A stretch of 64,000 nucleotides of DNA from Actinoplanes lobatus. Lineage in GTDB: Bacteria > Actinomycetota > Actinomycetes > Mycobacteriales > Micromonosporaceae. The notes under the pieces were generated by a model that saw nothing but the letters and a program-made list of their open reading frames with translations, was not told where the DNA came from and ran no database searches. Numbering within the stretch: the first letter of the stretch is position 1; each line of letters starts with the position of its first letter. This document shows positions 58,003 to 64,000 of the stretch, piece by piece. The position numbers were made by a program, and so were the translations under genes. The stretch is from NCBI RefSeq assembly GCF_014205215.1, contig NZ_JACHNC010000001.1:687001-751000 (forward strand), written 5' to 3'.

Positions 58003-58722
58003 TCAGTAGCTGTAGTCGCCGCCGGCCTCGCCACTACCGGCCTCGCCGGAGGTGTCGTCGGACGGCGGAGCGACCGGCTTCGACACGGCCGGCAGGCAGG
58101 TCAGGTTCTTGGTGCCGGTGGGCGTGATGACGAACCAGGTGCCACTGACGTTCTGGCCCTTCCACTGACCGGGCTTCTTGTCGCCGATGTAGCGGTAGAG
58201 CGGCCAGCCCTTGAGGGTGAGCTGCTTGGTGCCGTCGGCCCGGGTGACCGTCCCGACCAGGGACTTGTCGACGCCCTTGAGAGTGGGCTCCCCGTCGGTG
58301 GTGTAGGCCGGCGGCCAGATCTTGGCGCAGTCGCCGTTGCAGTTCGACTTCGCCGGGTCGTCGGAGTCCTTGTCGAAGCGGTAGAGCACGAAGCCGTCCT
58401 CGTCCTGAACGGTGGTGCCCATCCGGGCCACCTTCGTCGCGTTCAGTTCGGTGGTGGCCACCTCTTCGCTGATCTCCGGGGTGTTCGCCTCGCCACCGCC
58501 GGCCGGGTCGGCCGGCGCGGTCGCCTCGGCGGTGGGGTCGCCCGCGGCGACCGGTTCACCGGTGGCGCCCGGCGAGGCCTGGACGTCATTGGAGGCCGGC
58601 TCTGCCGCGTTCCCGTAGTCGGCGGCGCCCGCGTCGAATCCGGCCGGGGCACAACCGGGCAGGGTGATCACCGCCGCCAGCGCCGCACCGACGACCATCA
58701 ACTTTCGCTTCTCCGGTACCAC
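58003..58722 (-). CDS. Lipoprotein with two COG4315-type repeats
   Basis: A 239-residue lipoprotein. Lipobox ITLPGC near residue 24, an acidic/Ala/Pro linker (about 30-90), then two copies of the secreted repeat family PF03640: GTTVQDEDGFVLYRFDKD with SNCNGDCAKIWPP, and GTVTRADGTKQLTLKGWPLYRYIGDKKPG with GTWFVITPTG. The C-terminal tail is Gly/Ser/Glu-rich. GTG 58722 is chosen because GGGAGGG lies 4 bp upstream. Function unknown; the family is found in envelope and redox contexts. Confidence 0.8.
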   Translation of the reverse strand: MVPEKRKLMVVGAALAAVITLPGCAPAGFDAGAADYGNAAEPASNDVQASPGATGEPVAAGDPTAEATAPADPAGGGEANTPEISEEVATTELNATKVARMGTTVQDEDGFVLYRFDKDSDDPAKSNCNGDCAKIWPPAYTTDGEPTLKGVDKSLVGTVTRADGTKQLTLKGWPLYRYIGDKKPGQWKGQNVSGTWFVITPTGTKNLTCLPAVSKPVAPPSDDTSGEAGSGEAGGDYSY

Positions 58723-58871
58723 GAGCCCTCCCGGCTGATTCATGGCTATGCCATTTCCGGGCAGTAGTACGGAGGGGGTGCGAAGACGGTTGAACATTCG
58801 GGTGGATCAAATCAATGATTTTTCGGTTGAACCTTCCGGCCCGGCCGTACGTAAAGTGATGACCCGGCACG

Positions 58872-58910
58872 CGAAAAAGGCCCGGCCGCATGGGCGACCG
58901 GACCTTTTCG
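58872..58910 (-). terminator. Rho-independent terminator of the sigma/anti-sigma operon
   Basis: On the minus strand CGAAAAGG and CCGG pair with CCGG and CCTTTTTCG around a short loop, followed by TTTTTCGCG, a T-rich exit. It begins 11 bp after the anti-sigma stop. It is one of the clearest intrinsic terminators in the window and separates the sigma operon from the lipoprotein gene. Confidence 0.85.
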
Positions 58911-58921
58911 TGGTCGTACGG

Positions 58922-59698
58922 TTACGGAACGCGAACCAGCGTCTCGCCGGCACCGGTCGAGGTGATCTCCTGGACCTGGACGTGCGCGATCTGGTCCCGT
59001 GGGGTGGCGGTGACCGCCTGGAGCATCAACGGGGTCGGGTTGGCGGCGGTGCCCCAGCCGTCCTCGTTGACCGTCCAGTCGGCGACCTTCTCGGCCGTGC
59101 CGTCGGTGCGCACCACGAAGAGGGCACACGTCTTCGGCCCGCTGATGTTGGCGACCGCGAAGGAGACCTGGGTGCCCCAGTCCTTCTTCAGCAGGCCGAC
59201 CGCGGCGGCCACGTTGGTCCGGTTGTTGGTGCCGCTGTAGTTGTCGCCGGGCAGCTTGGTGCCACCGATGGCCACCCCGTCGGCGCTCGGCAGCTGGTCC
59301 AGCTGGCTGCCGCCGCCCTGGGCGCTCGTCTCGGTCGAGGCCGCCTGGTCCGGTGCGAGCCACCGGCCGCCCGCGAACAGCGCGCCGATGGACAGCATGG
59401 CGAAGACCACCACGGCGGCGGCCAGCGAGTAGAGCCGGCGGCTGTTGGCCCGCTGCCGCTCCACGCCGACCTCGCGCATCATGCGGTTCAGGACCGCGCC
59501 GTCGCGCTCGGCCCGCTCGGCGGCCACGAAGGCCTCCGCGTCCACGGTCGAGAGGACGTCCGCCACCTGGACGAACGACTCCAGCTCGTACGCGCACTGC
59601 GCGCAGTCGATCAGGTGGTCCTCGAACTGGGCGGCATCGCGGTCGTCGAGGATGCCGAGGGCGTACGAGGCGACGTCGTAGTGCTGCTCCTGCGTCAT
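58922..59698 (-). CDS. Membrane anti-sigma factor with zinc-finger-like N-terminus
   Basis: A 258-residue protein. HYDVASYALGILDDRDAAQFEDHLIDCAQCAYELESF contains the H-x3-C-x2-C motif of ZAS anti-sigma factors (HLIDCAQC). One membrane segment lies at about 90-110 and the outer domain (about 115-258) ends in EITSTGAGETLVRVP. It should hold the ECF sigma factor inactive until a signal outside the membrane releases it. ATG 59698 overlaps the sigma stop (ATGA), so the pair is made in step. Confidence 0.92.
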   Translation of the reverse strand: MTQEQHYDVASYALGILDDRDAAQFEDHLIDCAQCAYELESFVQVADVLSTVDAEAFVAAERAERDGAVLNRMMREVGVERQRANSRRLYSLAAAVVVFAMLSIGALFAGGRWLAPDQAASTETSAQGGGSQLDQLPSADGVAIGGTKLPGDNYSGTNNRTNVAAAVGLLKKDWGTQVSFAVANISGPKTCALFVVRTDGTAEKVADWTVNEDGWGTAANPTPLMLQAVTATPRDQIAHVQVQEITSTGAGETLVRVP

Positions 59699-60375
59699 TC
59701 GGTCACCCCCCGCTGCTGCAACGCGGTACGCAGTGCGCGCAGCGCGTAGTACACCCGCGACTTGGCCGTGCCCAGCGGAAGGTTCAGCGCCTCGGCGGCC
59801 TCCGGCACGGTACGGCCGCGGAAGTACGTCTCGATCAGGATCTCCCGGTGCGAGTGGCTCAACTGCCGGAGCGCGTCGGACACGGTCATCGACTGCAGGA
59901 CCTTGTCGGTCTCGTCGGACGTGGTCGGGAAGCTCTCCAGCTCCCGATCGTACGTCTCGGCGGGGCGCGCGTTGGCGCTGCGATGCTCGTCGATGGCGAT
60001 CCGCCGGGCCACGGTGACCAGCCAGGGGCGCAGCGACTGCTGGCCCTGGGCGCCGAGCCGGTGCGCGTTGCGCCAGGCCCGGAGCAGGGTCTCCTGCACG
60101 ATGTCCTCGGCGCGCTGCCGGTCACCACCGGTCAGCCGCAGCACGAACATCAGCAGCGGGCCCGCGTGCTCCTCGTAGAGCGTCCGCACGAGGGTGTCCT
60201 CGTGGCTGGGAGAACTGCTCGGAGCGGCCTCGTGCCGCGCGCCCTGCCGCGGGATCACCGTGCCCTGGTCGCGCTGGTTGCCACCGTCCAGAGCCTGCCA
60301 CCTGCCACCGGAGTGTTGCCGTGCCATCACGCGCACCCTCTCCGGCGCGAGCCGCTCTTCGACCACCGCATGCAT
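59695..60375 (-). CDS. ECF RNA polymerase sigma factor
   Basis: A 226-residue group 4 sigma factor. A long N-terminal extension (about 1-55) precedes region 2 (LVRTLYEEHAGPLLMFVLRLTGGDRQRAEDIVQETLLRAWRN, about 62-105) and region 4 (LSHSHREILIETYFRGRTVPEAAEALNLPLGTAKSRVYYALRAL, about 170-215). ATG 60375 is used; ATG 60327 would shorten the tail. It is co-translated with its anti-sigma factor and sits upstream of exported proteins that may be its targets. Confidence 0.92.
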   Translation of the reverse strand: MHAVVEERLAPERVRVMARQHSGGRWQALDGGNQRDQGTVIPRQGARHEAAPSSSPSHEDTLVRTLYEEHAGPLLMFVLRLTGGDRQRAEDIVQETLLRAWRNAHRLGAQGQQSLRPWLVTVARRIAIDEHRSANARPAETYDRELESFPTTSDETDKVLQSMTVSDALRQLSHSHREILIETYFRGRTVPEAAEALNLPLGTAKSRVYYALRALRTALQQRGVTE

Positions 60376-60948
60376 CGATACCTCCGCCCGGACCCTTCCC
60401 CGTCGCCTGAGATACGGCCGGGGAGCCCTGCCGGGATCAAAGCCGGGGCGAGATTTTCCGGGGCACTCGGTCTCAACGGTCCTCCGCTGCGTTCGTGGTC
60501 GGGACGGCGCACCAGCCGCCGATCACCCTCCGTATTGATCAACGCCGATTGGGACGCCAGGTAAGCCGGAATGATACTCAGTGACATTCGGCCCTGGACA
60601 TGTCCCTGAGAATAATTCTCGGAGGCGCCGAGAGAGCGTGATCTCGCAGCGTGAACAAGCGATTCCGCTGCGTTGCCACAGGTGCGTAATGTGCGGCTAA
60701 TAGGAACCCCGGTGAGCCGATCGGGTGATGCCGGAATGCCGGTCGGCCCCTTTCGGGCGACACCCGTCCGGGAGCGCTCCCAACAGCCGATCCCCCTGAT
60801 CGGGCGGTGGACCGTGCCCGAATTCGCACGCCACGCGACAGCCGGTCACCGACCTCCACGGTGAGCGCCCCGGCCGTCCGCGCGGACAAAGACCCGGGAC
60901 CCGGATCAGCGTCCCACTGAATGAGATGCCGGGATCGGTTCTGAGATC
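60376..60948. other. Non-coding spacer upstream of the ECF sigma gene
   Basis: About 570 bp without a convincing gene. It should hold the sigma operon promoter. GAGAAT and ATTCTC form a near-perfect AT-rich palindrome with a 1-bp centre at 60608-60620, unusual in this GC-rich DNA, which may be a regulator site. Open frames that cross it have no ribosome site and non-protein-like composition. Confidence 0.4.
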
Positions 60949-60971
60949 GCGCGCCCAGCAAGTGGGCACGC
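60949..60971 (-). terminator. Hairpin after the NurA-like gene
   Basis: The arms GCGCGCCCA and TGGGCACGC pair with one T-G wobble around 5 nt, starting 4 bp after the stop at 60976 on the minus strand. It is a likely terminator for the sbcC operon. Confidence 0.6.
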
Positions 60972-60975
60972 CCCC

Positions 60976-61947
60976 TCAGAACGCCCGTGCCGAGTCGCGG
61001 GCCAGCGCCCGGTGCAGCACCCGGGCGTCGCCCAGCAGGCCCCGCAGACGGCGTTCCAGGCCCGCGATCGGCACCAGGTTCTGGGGCGCGCGGGGATCCT
61101 TGTACGCCGACGAGGCGAACCGGGGCAGCGTCGCGAGCGACACCTCGGCCAGCTCGATCGCCTGCTCCGGGGACAGCTCGGGCGAACACTCCACCCGGAC
61201 GATCCCGGACCACGGCGCGCCCGACGACCCGGGCAACCTCAGATACCACGACCAGCCGCCCCAGACCGTGCCGATCTGGAAGACCGGGGTCCGCTGGCCG
61301 GGGCGCAGCCGGGGCACGATCGCCTCCTGCGCGGCCGGCAGATAGTGCTTCTGCTGGGTCTTCACGTACCCGATGGTGCGGGGCAGCTGCCGCCGGTTGC
61401 GCAGCGGACCGTCCACGATCAGCAGGTCGGTCCCGTCCGAGCCGCTGTCCCGCGCGGCCGACGAGATCTCGATCTCCAGCGCGGTGAGCGGCCCCTGCAC
61501 GGCGGCCGGCAGTTTGCTCGCCTCACCGGGGCCGCTGACCCGGTGCACCTCGTAGCGCACCGTCCCGGCGCGGACGTCACCGAGCGACGGGCTGGCGGTG
61601 AACAGGCCCCGGCTGACCCGGGCGACGGCCAGCTCGGCCGCCCCGCGGGCCAGGTCGCAGCGCACCACGCCGGCCGCGAACGAGGCGGCCAGCCCGGCGT
61701 ACGTGGTGCCGTCGTCCTCCGCCGTCCACACCTGGGCGTCGTTGCGCCGCACCCCGTCGACCAGGAACACCACGTCCGGCACCCGGGCGCCGGCCGACAC
61801 GCCGATCGGCGCCCACTCGGCGGCCGGCACCTCGACCTCGATGTCCACCTGGGCGCTGCTGGACGACCCCGGCCCGGCGCCGCCGTCGCCTCCCTCGAAC
61901 GACGCGCCGTAGGACGGGTCCCACGCGTCGACGAACACTCTGGTCAC
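60976..61947 (-). CDS. NurA-like nuclease-domain protein
   Basis: A 323-residue protein. N-terminal VFVDAWDPSYGASFE and a later LLIVDGPL followed by GYVKTQQKHYLP match the acidic-strand motifs (D-G at the metal site, then G-x-V-K) of NurA-type 5'-3' nucleases. A Ser/Gly-rich loop lies near 20-35. The C-terminus (RAPQNLVPIAGLERRLRGLLGD) fits the NurA end. GTG 61947 overlaps the stop of sbcC (GTGA), so it is made with SbcC. A role in DNA end processing with SbcCD is inferred from this pairing. The family match is from motifs only and is moderate. Confidence 0.6.
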   Translation of the reverse strand: MTRVFVDAWDPSYGASFEGGDGGAGPGSSSSAQVDIEVEVPAAEWAPIGVSAGARVPDVVFLVDGVRRNDAQVWTAEDDGTTYAGLAASFAAGVVRCDLARGAAELAVARVSRGLFTASPSLGDVRAGTVRYEVHRVSGPGEASKLPAAVQGPLTALEIEISSAARDSGSDGTDLLIVDGPLRNRRQLPRTIGYVKTQQKHYLPAAQEAIVPRLRPGQRTPVFQIGTVWGGWSWYLRLPGSSGAPWSGIVRVECSPELSPEQAIELAEVSLATLPRFASSAYKDPRAPQNLVPIAGLERRLRGLLGDARVLHRALARDSARAF

Positions 61948-64000
61948 AGGCCGACCCTCTCGACATGGGCGGTACGCGCGTCCTTGCGCACCTCGAACCG
62001 GACCGGCACCCGCTCGGCCAGCGCGTGCACGTGGGTCACCAGGCCGACCATCCGGTCGCCGCGGGCCGCCAGGTTCTCCAGGGTCGCGGCGACCACGTCG
62101 AGGGTGGCCGCGTCCAGCGTGCCGAAGCCCTCGTCCAGGACGATCGACTCCAGGCTGGCCGCCGTGGTGCTCATCCCGGCGAGCTGCTCGGAGAGGGCCA
62201 GCGCCAGGGCCAGCGAGGCCTGGAACGTCTCGCCGCCGGAGAGCGTCCGCACGCCGCGGCGCAGCCCGGCGTCGTGGTGGTCCACGACGTAGAACTCGCC
62301 CTTCTCGTGCATCAGTTCGTACTGTCCGCCGGTGAGCTCCCGCAGAATCCGGGAGGCGCCGTCGACCAACAGGTCGAGGGCCTCCTCCAGCAGCCAGCGC
62401 TCGAAGTTGTTGGCCCGCAGGTGCCCGGCCAGCGACTTGGCCACCCGGCTCTCCCACTGCAACGCCCCCCGCTGCTCGGCGGCGGCCCGGGCCAGCTCAC
62501 GCCGCTCGGTGGCCCGCTCCCACGCCGCACCGGCCCGCTCGGCCGCCACCGCGGCGGCCCGGATCAGCCCCGACTCGCCCACCTGGCCGGTGGGCGCCGC
62601 CGCCCCGGAAGCCGTGAACAGCTCCACGATCGACTCGTGCACCCGGACGGTCGAGGCGCGGGCCGCCTGGACGGCCGCCTCCGCCTCCGCCCGGGCAGCA
62701 AGACGCCGGCCGTGCTCGGCGGCCGCCCAGTCGACCAGAGCCCGCCAGGCGCCGGCCAGGTCGTCCCGGTCGGCCGGCGGCGGCACGAACCGGGCCAGGC
62801 CGTCGCGGGTCGCGTCGAACCGCTGCCAGACCGCCCGCTGCTGCTCCTCCGCCGTCCGGACCAGGGCCTGGGCCTTACGGTGCCCGTCCCGGGCGACCTT
62901 GACCGCGGCGGCCGCGTCCTCCAGGCGCCGTTGCAGCTCGCCCAGCTCGGCCAGGCGCTGCTGGAGCGCCTCCACCCCGGGCAGGCCCTCCACCGCCCGG
63001 CGCACCTCGGCGAGCCGGGTCAGATGGTGCTCGTACTGGCCGCGCTTGCGCTCCAGATCGTTCGCCACGTTGCGGGCCACCGCGTCCCGCTCACGCCACC
63101 GGGCGGTCGCCTTCTCCGCCTCGTCCTTGGCGGCGTTGCCGGCCGCCTCGGCGATCCGCACCGCCGACTCCCGGGGCACCTCCGGCACCTCGGTCACCGT
63201 CTGCTCGCAGACCGGGCAGGCGTCGCCGGCGGTCAGATGGCCGCGCAAGGCGGCCGCGCGGTCCCGCTGCTGGGCGTCCCGGTAGTCCTGCCGGGCCTGC
63301 TCCAGAAGCTGCTGGGCGCCGACGTGGTGGGCGTGCGCCAGATCGGCGGCGGCGACCGCGTCCCGGTGCTCGACCTCGGCGACCGACACCTTGCCGGCGA
63401 ACCACTCCTCCTGCTCGATCAGCCGGGCCAGTTCGGTGTGCCGGTCGAGGGCCACCCGCAGGCGGCCCGGGTCACCGGCCGCGGCCAGCTCGCCGCGGAT
63501 CTTCTCCTCGGCCTCCTCGGCGGCGTGCACCTCGTCGGCCGCACGGGTGGCCGCGTCACGGGCCGCGGCGATCGCGCCGGACACCTCGGTCAGCCCGTCC
63601 GGCACCCGGACCGAGCCCAGGGCGGCCAGCTCGGCGTCGAGCGCGTCCCGCGACTCGGCGGCGGCGGTCTCCGCCTCCCGGGCGGTACGCAGCCCCGGCA
63701 CGGCCGCCTCCACGGCGGCGGTCAGCTCCCGCATCCGCGAGTGCTCCCCGGCGGCCGCCTCGACCGAGGAGTCGGTGGCGTCCTCCAGCGTGCCGAGCTG
63801 CTGCTCGACCACGGTCAGCTTGGCCTCCGCGGCACGGCCCCGATCGGTCGCCTTGGCCTGCACCTCCTCGTAGACGTGCAGGCCCAGCAGGTTGACCAGG
63901 ATCTGCTGGCGGGTGGCCGGCTTGGCGTGCAGGAAGTCGGCGAACTGGCCCTGCGGCAGCACCACACAGCTGGTGAACTGCTCGTACGGCAGGCCGACCG
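61944..64000 (-). CDS. sbcC: SbcC exonuclease subunit (5' end outside window)
   Basis: The frame is open at the window end and reads YEQFTSCVVLPQGQFADFLHA, a conserved part of SbcC just after the missing Walker A region. Long charged coiled coils flank a zinc hook, CPVC at 63207-63218. The C-terminal ATPase lobe has the signature LSGGETFQASLALALALSEQ and Walker B SIVLDEGFGTLD. SbcC with SbcD forms the Mre11-Rad50-type complex that opens hairpins and trims broken DNA ends. The sbcD gene should lie just beyond base 64000. The downstream NurA-like gene overlaps by 4 bp. Confidence 0.95.
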   Translation of the reverse strand, partial: VGLPYEQFTSCVVLPQGQFADFLHAKPATRQQILVNLLGLHVYEEVQAKATDRGRAAEAKLTVVEQQLGTLEDATDSSVEAAAGEHSRMRELTAAVEAAVPGLRTAREAETAAAESRDALDAELAALGSVRVPDGLTEVSGAIAAARDAATRAADEVHAAEEAEEKIRGELAAAGDPGRLRVALDRHTELARLIEQEEWFAGKVSVAEVEHRDAVAAADLAHAHHVGAQQLLEQARQDYRDAQQRDRAAALRGHLTAGDACPVCEQTVTEVPEVPRESAVRIAEAAGNAAKDEAEKATARWRERDAVARNVANDLERKRGQYEHHLTRLAEVRRAVEGLPGVEALQQRLAELGELQRRLEDAAAAVKVARDGHRKAQALVRTAEEQQRAVWQRFDATRDGLARFVPPPADRDDLAGAWRALVDWAAAEHGRRLAARAEAEAAVQAARASTVRVHESIVELFTASGAAAPTGQVGESGLIRAAAVAAERAGAAWERATERRELARAAAEQRGALQWESRVAKSLAGHLRANNFERWLLEEALDLLVDGASRILRELTGGQYELMHEKGEFYVVDHHDAGLRRGVRTLSGGETFQASLALALALSEQLAGMSTTAASLESIVLDEGFGTLDAATLDVVAATLENLAARGDRMVGLVTHVHALAERVPVRFEVRKDARTAHVERVGL

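Overview
The window is high-GC DNA from an actinobacterium. Dense gene packing, ATGA and GTGA stop/start couplings, frequent GTG starts, SigE-family and ECF sigma factors, stand-alone sugar ABC permeases without an ATPase, and AfsR-like NB-ARC/TPR regulators all fit Micromonosporaceae. An Actinoplanes-like species is my best guess, by inference only. It looks like ordinary chromosome: I see no intact mobile element, rRNA or CRISPR array. The first gene (NB-ARC/TPR regulator) and the last (SbcC) run off the ends.

Region 1 (1-7700). After the truncated regulator and a glycosyltransferase lies the most unusual locus, a minus-strand cassette at 2956-6751. In transcription order it encodes a membrane-anchored thioredoxin-like protein (CxxC), an ABC exporter without a peptidase domain, a 67-residue peptide with four cysteines after a leader-like segment, a small S26 signal peptidase and a MauE-like redox membrane protein. 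Together they look like a system for making, exporting, cleaving and disulfide-bonding a small peptide. Two nearly identical 25-bp hairpin repeats flank the peptide gene, and a Cys-x-Cys micro-ORF follows it. Upstream are a tyrosine-integrase remnant and a Gly-Cys-Val tRNA operon with promoter and terminator.

Region 2 (7691-21142). A GNAT enzyme, then a flavin electron-transfer set (ferric-reductase-like flavoprotein, exported FMN-binding protein, ApbE flavin transferase) diverging from cobL-cobM-cobK, two coupled membrane proteins and an NAD(P)-binding protein. A roughly 780-bp foldback repeat separates this from a GlxA-type regulator, which diverges from a 40-residue membrane peptide across a palindrome. 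A secreted tripeptidyl-aminopeptidase-like hydrolase and an unknown protein follow.

Region 3 (21149-28899). Polysaccharide use: a secreted GH64 beta-1,3-glucanase with CBM2, then a substrate-binding protein, two permeases and a GH51 arabinofuranosidase, opposite a LacI-type regulator with a perfect operator between them. They should work together to import and cleave arabinose-containing oligosaccharides.

Region 4 (28917-47551). A SigE-family sigma factor with a membrane partner, a LigD polymerase domain, an acyl-CoA dehydrogenase, a Cache-PAS-GGDEF protein, a membrane alpha/beta hydrolase, two small membrane proteins, a BNR-repeat protein, a two-component system, a desaturase, a CDP-alcohol phosphotransferase, a PMT-like glycosyltransferase, and a GMC oxidoreductase-AraC-SDR run.

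Region 5 (47552-64000). A second foldback spacer, dGTPase, a LURP-one-like protein, an MBL hydrolase, a nucleotidyltransferase, a lipid kinase-like protein, a GAF protein, a CBS/CorC membrane protein and a base-excision glycosylase. Then an ECF sigma/anti-sigma pair sits with three exported proteins, and the window ends with a NurA-like protein coupled to SbcC.
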